From Spirochaetota bacterium (lineage in GTDB: Bacteria > Spirochaetota > Leptospiria > Turneriellales > Turneriellaceae): a stretch of DNA of 29,254 nt. Below are positions 1 through 8,354 of this stretch, piece by piece. The number at the start of each line of letters is the position of its first letter. Within the stretch, counting starts at the first letter, position 1. The notes below the pieces were generated by a model that was given only the letters and a program-made list of their open reading frames with translations, did not search any database and had not been told where the DNA came from. The stretch is taken from contig CAUJII010000081.1 of the NCBI GenBank assembly GCA_963205035.1, positions 1 to 29,254 on the forward strand, given 5' to 3'. Made by a program: the position numbers and the translations under genes.

Positions 1-22
1 GCTACGCCGCCGACACGGCTTG

Positions 23-41
23 CACTGAGCTTGTCGAAGTG
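23..41. repeat. Dispersed imperfect-palindrome repeat, copy 1
   Basis: The 19-base string cactgagcttgtcgaagtg has CACT/AGTG arms and belongs to the same type as the longer hairpin at 23124-23149, in opposite orientation (CACTTCGA...GCTCAGTG). Short elements with the core TCGA(C)...GCTCAGTG are common intergenic repeats in many bacterial genomes. Two copies in one window support a dispersed element rather than chance. Confidence 0.6.
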
Positions 42-43
42 CT

Positions 44-56
44 GTCGTCTTTGCGG
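44..56 (-). repeat. Inverted partial copy of the 58-bp repeat core
   Basis: The 13 bases gtcgtctttgcgg are the exact reverse complement of ccgcaaagacgac, which is present in the second and third 58-bp repeat units (343-355 and 401-413). The first unit differs by one base. This suggests the repeat family was once more extensive or inverted here. Confidence 0.5.
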
Positions 57-273
57 CGTGCGCGGTATGCCCGGCGCAAAAGTTTTCCTGACTATTTTAT
101 TAACTACCAAAAAGTCACCGAAAAAAATGAGAACGGCGGACTCGAAACAGCCCGGAAGGCAGTCCTCATCGCGAAAAAAGGCCTTTCGTACGCTGAATAC
201 ATCCACTGCCTACGAACGTGCATATAGATAATGGCTACGCCGCCGTTATTTTGTGAGCTTCACGGAAACCCAT

Positions 274-447
274 GCCCGCACATTTCGCAAAGACGACCTC
301 CATGTCGGCTCCATAGTGGGGCACGTCGTGTGCCCGCACATTCCGCAAAGACGACCTCCATGTCGGCTCCATAGTGGGGCACGTCGTGTGCCCACACATT
401 CCGCAAAGACGACCTCCATGTCGGCTCCATAGTGCGGCACGTCGTGT
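274..447. repeat. Three tandem 58-bp repeats upstream of nuoJ
   Basis: Three head-to-tail units of exactly 58 bases lie at 274-331, 332-389 and 390-447. A fourth starts at 448 and breaks off after about six bases. The units differ at only a few positions (for example tttcgc/ttccgc, gcccgc/gcccac, and tggggc/tgcggc in the last). The period is not a multiple of three, so translation changes frame between units and a coding role is unlikely. Each unit contains the odd palindrome cacgtcgtg. The array ends about 30 bases before the preferred nuoJ start, so it lies in the leader or promoter zone of the operon. Confidence 0.9.
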
Positions 448-476
448 GCCCACATATACAAAATGCTTTCCGCCGA

Positions 477-1058
477 ATGCCAGTTATTAAGACCGCTCGT
501 GTGGAGGACATTAGTCTTAGGCAGACCCTCTTTTACTGCTTTGCATTCCTTTTGACCGGGTCGGCGCTGGGGGTGGTGTTCCATCGCAATCCCGTCAAGT
601 CGGCGCTCTTCCTAATTACATTCTTTGTGAGCCTTGCCGCAACGTACGCTCTCATCGGAGCGGAGATCATCGCGACACTGCAAATTCTCGTCTATGTGGG
701 AGCCATCATGGTTCTCTTTCTTTTTGTCATTATGCTCATGGCTATTAAAGAAGAAAACTTTGAGAGCCCGCTCAGCAACATCGGCCGCTTCGCCGTTGCA
801 GGGTCTCTGGCTGTTGCATTCCTCATCCAGCTATGGACGCTTCTGCAAATCCGTCCGGGGGCGTCCAGTGTGGCTGTGAATACGCAGCCTTCGGTGACTT
901 TGACGGCTGGAAAACCCATTACCGACGCAGCTCAGGTTTTCTCGGTCAATCTCTTCCGCGAGTATTTTATTGCGTTTGAGCTTGTCTCTCTGCTGCTACT
1001 GGTTGCGGTAGTCGGTGCCGTCATGATTGCTAAAAAAAATAGGCGGGATCTCCAATGA
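477..1058 (+). CDS. nuoJ: NADH-quinone oxidoreductase subunit J
   Basis: This is a membrane subunit of respiratory complex I, acting in the inner membrane as part of the proton-pumping arm. About 193 residues contain five hydrophobic segments. The family signature GAEIIATLQILVYVGAIMV, with the conserved glycine-rich bulge helix, is visible in the third. An alanine/serine/threonine-rich loop precedes the last helix (LFREYFIAFELVSLLLLVAVVGAVMIA). I chose ATG 477. GTG 501 would give a length closer to typical NuoJ, and GTG 432 would start inside the tandem repeat and is unlikely. None of these has a clear ribosome-binding site. It is first in nuoJKLMN, and its stop overlaps the nuoK start by four bases (ATGA). 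Confidence 0.93.
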   Translation: MPVIKTARVEDISLRQTLFYCFAFLLTGSALGVVFHRNPVKSALFLITFFVSLAATYALIGAEIIATLQILVYVGAIMVLFLFVIMLMAIKEENFESPLSNIGRFAVAGSLAVAFLIQLWTLLQIRPGASSVAVNTQPSVTLTAGKPITDAAQVFSVNLFREYFIAFELVSLLLLVAVVGAVMIAKKNRRDLQ

Positions 1059-1375
1059 CGCTGCCCGATTTTATTTCCGTACGCGATATTACCTTCTTAG
1101 GAATGCTGCTTTTCTCCGTGGGCGTCGTGGGCGTCGTGTCGCGCCGCAACCTCATTGTTGTCCTTATGTCGCTCGAGATTATGCTCAATTCGGTAAACTT
1201 GCTTTTCGTCGCGTACTCGCGCGCGTTTAGCGATTTAACGGGACAGTTGGCGGTACTCTTCGTCATGGCGATTGCGGCAGCAGAGGCGGCCCTTGGTTTA
1301 GCCCTCATTATTGCGCTTTTCCGAAAAACACGCAGCGTCCTGACCGACGCTACAGAGGAGCTCAAAGACACATGA
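1055..1375 (+). CDS. nuoK: NADH-quinone oxidoreductase subunit K
   Basis: This is a small complex I membrane subunit of 106 residues with three membrane helices. Two buried glutamates needed for proton translocation in the family are present: E41 in LMSLEIMLNSVNLLF and E77 in AIAAAEAALGLAL, corresponding to E36 and E72 of E. coli NuoK. The C-terminus (LFRKTRSVLTDATEELKDT) is normal for the family. The ATG start overlaps the nuoJ stop, and its own TGA overlaps the nuoL ATG by four bases. This indicates translational coupling within one operon. Confidence 0.97.
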   Translation: MTLPDFISVRDITFLGMLLFSVGVVGVVSRRNLIVVLMSLEIMLNSVNLLFVAYSRAFSDLTGQLAVLFVMAIAAAEAALGLALIIALFRKTRSVLTDATEELKDT

Positions 1376-3351
1376 CGGCTCAATATATTCCCTTATTGCT
1401 CTTGATTGTGCCGTTGGCACCTCTTCTGGCGTCCGTTATCAATGCTCTCCTCTACGGGTGGACGAATAAAACCGGCAACGTGGGTCGCCAGTACTGGACT
1501 GTTCTCGTTTCGATTGCGTTTTTACTCCTCGCGATCACAGCGCATTGCCTTGTGCACTACCTCCATCCAACGCTCAACGGCGAAGGGACTGCGACGATTG
1601 TTGCTCCTACGGCGTGGGTGTCGTTGCAATACCCGCTGCGTCTCGATTGGGCGATCCGCTTCGACGCCTTGACGTCGGTCATGGTGCCCGTCGTTCTTTT
1701 TGTGGGTCTCTGCGTGCACATTTTCAGCGTGGGATATTTCCACGACCGCAAGGAAGATATCGCCCGCTATTATGCGTGGATTAGCTTCTTCATGTTCAGC
1801 ATGCTCTTGTTGGTCGTCGCTGCAAACCTCTTTGTCTTTTTTGTCGGCTGGGAGCTTGTGGGACTTTCTTCCTACAAACTCATTTCCTTTTATATGGAAA
1901 AAGAAGCGGCGCAGCGTGCGGGCAAGAAGTCTTTCATCTTGAACCGCATCGGTGACGCGGCATTCCTGCTTGCATTTTTTGCGATTATGCAAGTTTCGTC
2001 GAGTGTACAATTTAGAGACATTGTGCTGAATTTTTCTGCCGGCAGCGTTGCAGCGGCACACTCGAACTTTATTGCAATTATGGTTTTTATCGCCGTCGCT
2101 GCAAAGTCGGCGCAAATCCCTCTTTATACATGGCTACCCGACGCGATGACTGGCCCGACGCCGGTTTCGGCGCTTATCCATGCCGCGACGATGGTGACTG
2201 CCGGTATTTTCTTCATGCTGCGTTTGGAACCGGTTCTTATTTTTGCTCCTGAAGCCTCGACGCTGATTGCGTTTGCAGGAGCGCTGACCGCTCTCCTCGG
2301 CGCGTACATTGCGTTGACGCAAAACGACATCAAGAAGGTGCTCGCGTATTCGACCGTTTCGCAGTTGGGCCTCATGGTCTTGGCCGTCGGTAGCGGCGCA
2401 TATTCGGTTGCATTCTTCCATCTTTTCACGCATGCTTTTTTCAAGGCGCTGCTTTTCTTAGGTGCAGGTGCCGTGATTACTTACTCGCACCACGAGCAAA
2501 ATATCCGGCGCATGGGAGGGCTTGCAAAAAAATACCCCGCGCTTGCGATTTTATTTTGGATAGGACTTGCCGCGTTGGCGGGACTTCCTGGTTTTTCGGG
2601 TTACTTCTCGAAAGACCACATTCTGGCGTCGTCTTTCTTGGCACGTACCGGGGGGCCGCTCTTAGCGAGCATTGTCGTACTTGTTTCTGTGCTGACTGCG
2701 TTTTATAGCTTTCGCTTGGGTCTCTTGGTTTTTCACGGCAAGCCACGCGGCAATCAGCCACATGAAGAAAACTCGAAACATCCGCTGCCGACAGTCAGTT
2801 TTTATTTGCCGCTTATCCTCTTAGGAATTCCAGCGCTCCTCGCGGGTTTTATTGCGATGCCTGCAATTTTTACAGGGCAAGAGTCGGGGTTTATGGAATA
2901 CCTCAACCGCAACTTGGCGACTGCCGTTTGGGAATCGGTGCGCGCACTCCAAGCGAAGGCAGAGCACCGGACCGAGTGGCTCCTCATTTTGTTCGGTACA
3001 GGAGCGGCATTACTCGGCGCCGTTTCCGCTCTCGTTTGGTATGGTTTTCTTAAGAAACGGCCAGTCGCCGAAGGGGCGCACCACAATGGATTTTTGCGTG
3101 GCAGCCTCTTCAAACTCTATGTCGATGAAATTTATGATTTTTGTTTCGTACGTCCTTACAAAAAAATCGGCGACAAGGTAGCGCGTTTAGAAACCGAAGT
3201 GACTCCCAAAATATCTGAAGGGGTGGGAGCTTTAACGCAAGAGCTGGCGCAGTTTTTCGCAAGGCTTCAAAACGGCAGCTTCGCTCTCTATGCGCTCTAT
3301 GCACTGGGCGGTATTTTGGCGCTTTTGACGCTCGCCATGGGGATTTTGTAA
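1372..3351 (+). CDS. nuoL: NADH-quinone oxidoreductase subunit L
   Basis: This is the largest antiporter-like subunit of complex I, 659 residues with about sixteen membrane helices. It sits at the distal end of the membrane arm and carries the long lateral helix near the C-terminus. Key charged residues are all in place: E161 in GWELVGLSSY, K245 in AAKSAQIPLYTWLPDAM, and K414 in GYFSKDHIL. The block GPTPVSALIHAATMVTAG and histidines 350 and 354 in FFHLFTHAFFKALLFL are also conserved. A GAGGAG ribosome-binding site lies inside the nuoK tail. The stop abuts the nuoM ATG directly. Confidence 0.98.
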   Translation: MTAQYIPLLLLIVPLAPLLASVINALLYGWTNKTGNVGRQYWTVLVSIAFLLLAITAHCLVHYLHPTLNGEGTATIVAPTAWVSLQYPLRLDWAIRFDALTSVMVPVVLFVGLCVHIFSVGYFHDRKEDIARYYAWISFFMFSMLLLVVAANLFVFFVGWELVGLSSYKLISFYMEKEAAQRAGKKSFILNRIGDAAFLLAFFAIMQVSSSVQFRDIVLNFSAGSVAAAHSNFIAIMVFIAVAAKSAQIPLYTWLPDAMTGPTPVSALIHAATMVTAGIFFMLRLEPVLIFAPEASTLIAFAGALTALLGAYIALTQNDIKKVLAYSTVSQLGLMVLAVGSGAYSVAFFHLFTHAFFKALLFLGAGAVITYSHHEQNIRRMGGLAKKYPALAILFWIGLAALAGLPGFSGYFSKDHILASSFLARTGGPLLASIVVLVSVLTAFYSFRLGLLVFHGKPRGNQPHEENSKHPLPTVSFYLPLILLGIPALLAGFIAMPAIFTGQESGFMEYLNRNLATAVWESVRALQAKAEHRTEWLLILFGTGAALLGAVSALVWYGFLKKRPVAEGAHHNGFLRGSLFKLYVDEIYDFCFVRPYKKIGDKVARLETEVTPKISEGVGALTQELAQFFARLQNGSFALYALYALGGILALLTLAMGIL

Positions 3352-4842
3352 ATGATAGCGCTTTCGATTCTTTTACCGTTGGGGATTGGTTTTGCTCTTC
3401 TCTTTATTAAGGAAGAAAGTGCAACTGCAAAGTTTAAGTACCGCAACGCATCGATTGCGATAGCGACGACATTCGTTTCTTTGATAGCATCGCTCGTCTT
3501 GAACGCACGCTTTGCCGCCAACTACGGCAATGCGCAGCTCAAGGAAGTCTGGTATGCGTTCGGTTCGAGCGGCGTCAATTTGAGCTTTGCCGTCGATGGG
3601 CTTTCGCTTCCCCTTGTAATAGTTACTACATTTCTCTTTTTCATCGCCGCGTTGTTTTCACTCAGCGTCTTGCGCCATGGTAAAGTCGAGCGGCAGAGCG
3701 ACCGCACTTTCTGGGGCATGCTCCTCATTCTCGAGGCGACGGTGCTCGCCGTTTTTACCGCATACAACCTCATTGTCTTCTACGTAGCGTGGGAGTTATT
3801 CCTCGTACCGCTCTGTTTTCTGATTTGGAAATATGGTCTCGAAGGCCGCAAGCTCGCATCTCTCAAATTTTTTCTTTATACTTTCGTTTCATCGGTTTTT
3901 ATGCTCGTTGCGTTCGCCGCGATTGTGTACTATACGCCACGCATCGGCGTTGACTTCGACTTCCGTCCAAATTTTGTGAGCGACATCGCCATGATACACG
4001 CCGACAAGCAGCGGCTGATTTTTCTCTTTCTCATTGTGGCGTTTTTGGTGAAGATGCCGGTGCTCCCTTTCCATGCTTGGTTGCCGCTCACGCACTCGCA
4101 AGCGCCTGTGGGAACTCTCCTTCTTTCGGGGCTGATTTTGAAATTGGGGTCCTATGGCATTTTACGCTTTATCACTCCGAGTTTCCCCGGTGTGCTTGCA
4201 GAGTGGGGGAATGTCTTCATTTGGCTCGGTATCTTCTCGATGTTTTACGGCGCATTTGCAGCATACAGACAAAAGTCTTTTCGATACGTCATCGCATACT
4301 CTTCGCTTTCGCACATGGGACTCTTGCTCGCGGCACTGCTGACGCGCAACGAATACGCAGTTATGGGTTCGATTATTCAGAACGTCGCGCATAGCCTGAC
4401 AAACGCGCTCCTCTTTGTCGTTGTCTCGATGCATTTAGCGCGCGCGAAAACAGACAGTCTCGACGCGATAGCTCCGCCGAGTTCTTTTTTCTATTGGTTT
4501 GCATTCGGCGTCGCGATTTTTTCGGGCATTGCCATACCGGGCACAGTGGGTTTTGTCGGCGAGTTCCTCATGCTCTTCGGTCTTTCATTCAAGTCGTGGC
4601 TTCTTGTCGCTTTTGCGGTTTTCACCGTCGTCATAAGTCTCGCTTACATGCTGCGCCTCTTTCACAAAATGCGCGCTCGTGAAAAGGATCTTTCATGGAG
4701 ACCCAATCTTATTGAGAGAGTTTGCATCGTTCTGCTTTTGGGTGCGATTTTGTGGTTCGGTGTTTTTCCGGGTTCGCTCGCAACCCATGCGCGTAGTACT
4801 GCGCGTGCTTTGACTGCGCCGGGGCCTGGGGGGGTAAGATAA
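3352..4842 (+). CDS. nuoM: NADH-quinone oxidoreductase subunit M
   Basis: This is the second antiporter-like complex I subunit, 496 residues with about fourteen helices. E148 in YVAWELFLVPLCFLI and K234 in FLVKMPVLPFHAWLP match the essential Glu/Lys pair of E. coli NuoM (E144, K234). H241 and K264 (LILKLGSYGILRF) are also present. ATG 3352 follows immediately after the nuoL stop. The stop overlaps the nuoN start by one base (TAATG). Length and motif order are ordinary. Confidence 0.98.
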   Translation: MIALSILLPLGIGFALLFIKEESATAKFKYRNASIAIATTFVSLIASLVLNARFAANYGNAQLKEVWYAFGSSGVNLSFAVDGLSLPLVIVTTFLFFIAALFSLSVLRHGKVERQSDRTFWGMLLILEATVLAVFTAYNLIVFYVAWELFLVPLCFLIWKYGLEGRKLASLKFFLYTFVSSVFMLVAFAAIVYYTPRIGVDFDFRPNFVSDIAMIHADKQRLIFLFLIVAFLVKMPVLPFHAWLPLTHSQAPVGTLLLSGLILKLGSYGILRFITPSFPGVLAEWGNVFIWLGIFSMFYGAFAAYRQKSFRYVIAYSSLSHMGLLLAALLTRNEYAVMGSIIQNVAHSLTNALLFVVVSMHLARAKTDSLDAIAPPSSFFYWFAFGVAIFSGIAIPGTVGFVGEFLMLFGLSFKSWLLVAFAVFTVVISLAYMLRLFHKMRAREKDLSWRPNLIERVCIVLLLGAILWFGVFPGSLATHARSTARALTAPGPGGVR

Positions 4843-6386
4843 TGGCGGTCACCCTAAAAGATTTCTTTGCTATGGCACCGCAGCTCATCTTGGTTGTCGG
4901 CGGGCTCTTAGTTTTGGTTGCGCAACTCACGTTTCCAAAAAACGGCCGGGTGGGTATTGCGAACCAAATCACAATTTTGACTCTCATTCTCGCTCTCGTT
5001 GTCGTGATTTTTGGTTTATCCGACGCCAAGGGAATAGTTACTCTCTTGCCGCGCGCTTTTACAGGCGGCGACAGTATCAGCGCTTTCGGCGGTACGTTCC
5101 GTTATTCAGTTTTTAGCGGATCGTCGATCGTCTTGATCTTGTCTTTGGCATTGGGGGCGATTTTCCTCATGCGCCCTCTGCTTGAAAATCTGCGTCTGCA
5201 TTTTGTTGAAAATTATTTTTTAATTCTCATGAGCGCAGCGGGTTATTCTTATGCGCTGTGCGCTGAAGATTTGATGACGCTTTTCGTGGCCCTCGAATTG
5301 GGTTCGATTCCGATCTTGGCTTTGATCGGCATGCACCGTAATTCGCAAGCCTCAAACGAAGCGGCGATCAAATACCTATTGTTCTCTGCATTCACCATGG
5401 CGTTCTTTCTTTTGGGGATTGCAATTCTTTACGGCGCGACCGGCACAATGAAACTCAGAGAGCTTAGAGAAATCTCTCCTCATTTTACGCGGACCCGCGC
5501 TATGGTCGTTGGCTATTCGTTTCTCTTCGTGGGCTTTTTCTTTAAGCTCGGTGCCGTTCCCATCCACGCATACTTAGCCGATGTCTTTGAGGGAGCGACT
5601 TCGTCTTTCACGGCGTTCTTGGCGTCTTTTTCAAAAGCTGCGTCGATTCTTATTTTCTTCAAAGTGGCGATGGGCATTAACGACGGATTTAGACTGTATC
5701 TTGCGCCGATACTTGCTGCGGCGGCGATTGCTTCGATGCTCTACGGCGCATTTGCTTCTCTTGGCACAAATAATCTGAAACGCATTTTGGCGTATTCATC
5801 GATTGGCCACGCGGGTTTTATGCTGGCTCTTTTGGGGCTCACGAATTCGGTCGAAGTGGGCGTGGCGCCGTCAGTCAAACAAGACGCAGGCGCTGCGCTC
5901 TATATCTACGCAGTTGGTTACAGTGTCGCGAGCTTGGTTGCATTCATGGCTGTCGGTTTCTTGGAATTGCGCAACGGTTCTTTTGAATCTCTGACTCTGG
6001 ACAACCTGCGGCCGTTAAAAGGCGAGGGTAGGGCGCTCCACTGGATGCTCGCTTTGGCTGTACTCTCTTTCATGGGCATGCCGCCCCTGGCGGGTTTTTT
6101 TGGAAAATTCTTTCTCTTTAAGAACATGGCTTTTTCGAGTTCCCTCGGCCTTGCCGCCGCCGCCGGACTTTCGAGCGCAATTTCTGTCTACGCATACATT
6201 CGTGTGTTGAAGCCTCTCTTCTTGAGCGACGAAGAAGTCGAAAAGCCGACGGCACTCACATCTCTTCTCAAACCGATTTCGGTGCGCTTCGCGTTTCTGC
6301 TATCTTTTATTGTTTTAACTTTCTTTGCTTTGGCAATCGGAGTTTTATACCAGAACGGGGTACTCGCTGTTCATAAAATTTATTGA
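4842..6386 (+). CDS. nuoN: NADH-quinone oxidoreductase subunit N
   Basis: This is the third antiporter-like complex I subunit, 514 residues. Family residues are present: E152 in FVALELGSIPILAL, K235 in GFFFKLGAVPIHAYLADVFEG, and K265 in ASFSKAASILIFF. A G-rich stretch at the end of nuoM may act as its ribosome-binding site. It closes nuoJKLMN; the next gene begins 15 bases later on the same strand, so read-through into htrA is likely. I see no terminator between them. Confidence 0.98.
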   Translation: MAVTLKDFFAMAPQLILVVGGLLVLVAQLTFPKNGRVGIANQITILTLILALVVVIFGLSDAKGIVTLLPRAFTGGDSISAFGGTFRYSVFSGSSIVLILSLALGAIFLMRPLLENLRLHFVENYFLILMSAAGYSYALCAEDLMTLFVALELGSIPILALIGMHRNSQASNEAAIKYLLFSAFTMAFFLLGIAILYGATGTMKLRELREISPHFTRTRAMVVGYSFLFVGFFFKLGAVPIHAYLADVFEGATSSFTAFLASFSKAASILIFFKVAMGINDGFRLYLAPILAAAAIASMLYGAFASLGTNNLKRILAYSSIGHAGFMLALLGLTNSVEVGVAPSVKQDAGAALYIYAVGYSVASLVAFMAVGFLELRNGSFESLTLDNLRPLKGEGRALHWMLALAVLSFMGMPPLAGFFGKFFLFKNMAFSSSLGLAAAAGLSSAISVYAYIRVLKPLFLSDEEVEKPTALTSLLKPISVRFAFLLSFIVLTFFALAIGVLYQNGVLAVHKIY

Positions 6387-6401
6387 TAAGAGGCAAACAA
6401 A

Positions 6402-7577
6402 ATGAAACCAATGCGTAACAAGAGAAAATACCGGTTCTCGAAACTGGGCATTGTCAATTTGACGGTGTTTATTTTTTTGATGGGGGTCGCGTTCTCGCCT
6501 TTTGCAGGCACCTGCAGCCGCAGCTCTACAGCCGAAGCGGCAACCGATAATCCGCTCCTCAAGTCAGAAGCGATACAGTTCGCCACGAAATATCAAGAAG
6601 CGATTCGCGAAATTTACAAGCAAGTCAATCCTGCGGTGATCCGCATCGAAACAGAGCAGACGGTTGAGGTCAACCATCCCTTTTTCAACGATCCAATGTT
6701 CCGCCGATTTTTTCAAGTTCCCGAGGGGCAAGAAAAGCAGAAGCGTGCCGGTTTAGGTTCGGGGTTCATTATTTCATCCGACGGGTTTGCAGTCACAAAT
6801 TTCCACGTCGTGCAGAAGGTCGATAAAATTACCGTGCGGCTCACGAACGGCAAAGAGTACACGGCGAAAGCTGTAGGCTCCGATGCAAATTCCGACATAG
6901 CGCTTATTAAGATTGAGGGAGCAAAAAATTTGAAAACTGTCTTCCTTGGCGACTCGGATAAAATCGAAGTCGGAGACTTTGCACTTGCGATTGGGAATCC
7001 GTTTGGTTTGCAGTCGACTTTGACGACGGGCATCATCTCCTCGAAAGGGCAAGACGTGAATTCTGCCGACGGCGTAAGCCGCATCCAGACCGACGCGTCG
7101 ATCAATCCCGGCAATTCGGGAGGCCCTCTCATCAATATCCGTGGCGAAGTCATCGGCATCAACCAGATGATTTATTCGCAATCGGGTGGCAGCGTCGGAA
7201 TCGGGTTTGCAATCCCCATTAACCACGCGAAACACATTGTCGAAAAGCTTAAAAAAGGCCAGAAGATAACGCAAGGTTATATCGGCGTGTCTGTCGATCC
7301 CGAAGTTACCGACGAAAAGCTAAAGCTCTTGGGAGTCGAGGGAAAATCAGGGCTTATCGTCGCGCAAGTCGTTATCGGTTCTCCCGCTTACAAAGCGGGA
7401 ATCGTCGCGAATGATTTTATTACGACGATCGACGGGAAAGCTGCGGAGAAGTTTTCTGTACTCAAAGCCGCAGTGCTTCAAAAAGGGCCTGGCGCTTCGA
7501 TTGAAATCAAACTCTTCAGACAAGGCAAAGAGATGACGGTTTCTGTGAAGATTGCCGAGGCGCCGCAGCGCCGTTAA
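6402..7577 (+). CDS. htrA: HtrA/DegQ-family periplasmic serine protease
   Basis: This trypsin-fold quality-control protease has 391 residues. A basic N-terminus precedes a hydrophobic segment at about 15-32, either an uncleaved anchor or a signal peptide cut near the AEA at 44-46. Cys38 (FAGTC) is a poor lipobox. The catalytic triad is complete: H135 in TNFHVV, D165 in NSDIALIKI, and S239 in TDASINPGNSGGPL. Only one PDZ domain follows (about 290-385), as in DegS-like or short HtrA proteins rather than two-PDZ DegP. ATG 6402 has a good AAGAGG site at 6388-6393. It lies 15 bases after nuoN and 3 bases before coaX. Confidence 0.93.
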   Translation: MKPMRNKRKYRFSKLGIVNLTVFIFLMGVAFSPFAGTCSRSSTAEAATDNPLLKSEAIQFATKYQEAIREIYKQVNPAVIRIETEQTVEVNHPFFNDPMFRRFFQVPEGQEKQKRAGLGSGFIISSDGFAVTNFHVVQKVDKITVRLTNGKEYTAKAVGSDANSDIALIKIEGAKNLKTVFLGDSDKIEVGDFALAIGNPFGLQSTLTTGIISSKGQDVNSADGVSRIQTDASINPGNSGGPLINIRGEVIGINQMIYSQSGGSVGIGFAIPINHAKHIVEKLKKGQKITQGYIGVSVDPEVTDEKLKLLGVEGKSGLIVAQVVIGSPAYKAGIVANDFITTIDGKAAEKFSVLKAAVLQKGPGASIEIKLFRQGKEMTVSVKIAEAPQRR

Positions 7578-7580
7578 GCT

Positions 7581-8348
7581 GTGCTCTTAACCTTCGACAT
7601 CGGCAACTCGCACTCTGTCGCAGGGCTTTGGCACGAACACGAACTTGTTCAAACGCTGCGGCTGACGACTGAACCGCAGCGTACCGCCGACGAGTGGTAT
7701 CTTCTCTTGAAGATGTGGCTGAGCGGGAGTGGCAAAGAACTTGCTTTCAAAAACGCGGCGGTTTCTTCGGTCGTTCCTGCAGCGAACGCAGCACTAAAAG
7801 AAGCGTTTGAGATTGCACGCATCGAAAATCCCTTTTGGTTGGGGGCTTCATCGCCGCTCAATTTTACGTTCGATTACGCGGCTTCGCAGAGTCTGGGTGC
7901 CGATAGACTCGCCGACGCAGTCGCGGCCGTTTTCTATTACGGGCCCAATGTCGTCGTCGTCGATTTCGGGACGGCGATTACTTTTTCCGTTATGACAGAA
8001 AAAGTTTTTCAAGGCGGTGTTATCGCGCCGGGCATTACCTCGTCTCTCGAATCTCTTTTCAACGCGACGGCGAAACTTCCGAAAATGGCTTTCAAGCGCA
8101 CGACGCATGCGTGGGGAAAAACAACGGGGGAGTCGATTGAAATTGGTGCGTATATCGGTTGGCGCGGCGTCGTGCGAGAAATCCTCGCTGAGATCAAAAA
8201 CAGCTTGCCTCAAAAAGGGCAAGGCCACAAGGTCGTTGCGACCGGTGGAATTGCCGAGTCTCTCGACTTCGCACCCGAATTTTTCGATTCGGTCGATAAG
8301 AATTTGACGCTCAGGGGGTTGTACCTTGCGGCGACGCGGGCGTATTAA
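7581..8348 (+). CDS. coaX: Type III pantothenate kinase
   Basis: CoaX phosphorylates pantothenate with ATP, the first step of coenzyme A synthesis, in the cytoplasm. It has 255 residues, normal for the family. ASKHA-fold motifs are present: D6 in DIGNSHS (phosphate 1), GADR at 106-109 with D108, DFGTAITF from D128 (phosphate 2), and GGVIAPG at 145-151. The start is GTG 7581, three bases after the htrA stop, with no obvious ribosome-binding site. This fits coupled translation. The next gene starts six bases after its stop. Confidence 0.95.
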   Translation: MLLTFDIGNSHSVAGLWHEHELVQTLRLTTEPQRTADEWYLLLKMWLSGSGKELAFKNAAVSSVVPAANAALKEAFEIARIENPFWLGASSPLNFTFDYAASQSLGADRLADAVAAVFYYGPNVVVVDFGTAITFSVMTEKVFQGGVIAPGITSSLESLFNATAKLPKMAFKRTTHAWGKTTGESIEIGAYIGWRGVVREILAEIKNSLPQKGQGHKVVATGGIAESLDFAPEFFDSVDKNLTLRGLYLAATRAY

Positions 8349-8354
8349 GCGATT

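Larger units (their letters stand above)
1..273. other. Gene-poor leader before nuoJ; possible small ORF only
   Basis: I see no recognisable gene here. A plus-strand frame is open from position 3 to a stop at 225-227, with a possible GTG start at 39 (62 codons). Its first part is a translation of the dispersed repeat at 23-41, which argues against that start. The later part (from about 90) looks more protein-like but matches no family I know, so it could be the tail of a broken gene entering from the left. The string gctacgccgccg occurs both at 1-12 and 235-246. No nuoH or nuoI end is visible, although these usually precede nuoJ. Confidence 0.4.

Noticed and set aside
31..231. Small plus-strand open frames of 62-66 codons at the left edge
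   Set aside because: One begins inside the dispersed repeat, neither has a ribosome-binding site, and neither matches a known family. Kept only as a note in the leader entry.
274..447. CRISPR array
   Set aside because: The units are head-to-tail without variable spacers, and no cas genes are present.
246..584. Minus-strand open frames across the 58-bp repeats with repeated HDVPHYGADMEVVF-like translation
   Set aside because: The period is not a multiple of three and all three minus-strand frames stay open in the same way; this is a by-product of the DNA repeat, and the frame also runs into nuoJ.
6535..6540. Lipobox at Cys38 of the HtrA-type protease
   Set aside because: Thr at the -1 position fits even relaxed lipoboxes poorly; an anchor or ordinary signal peptide is more likely.
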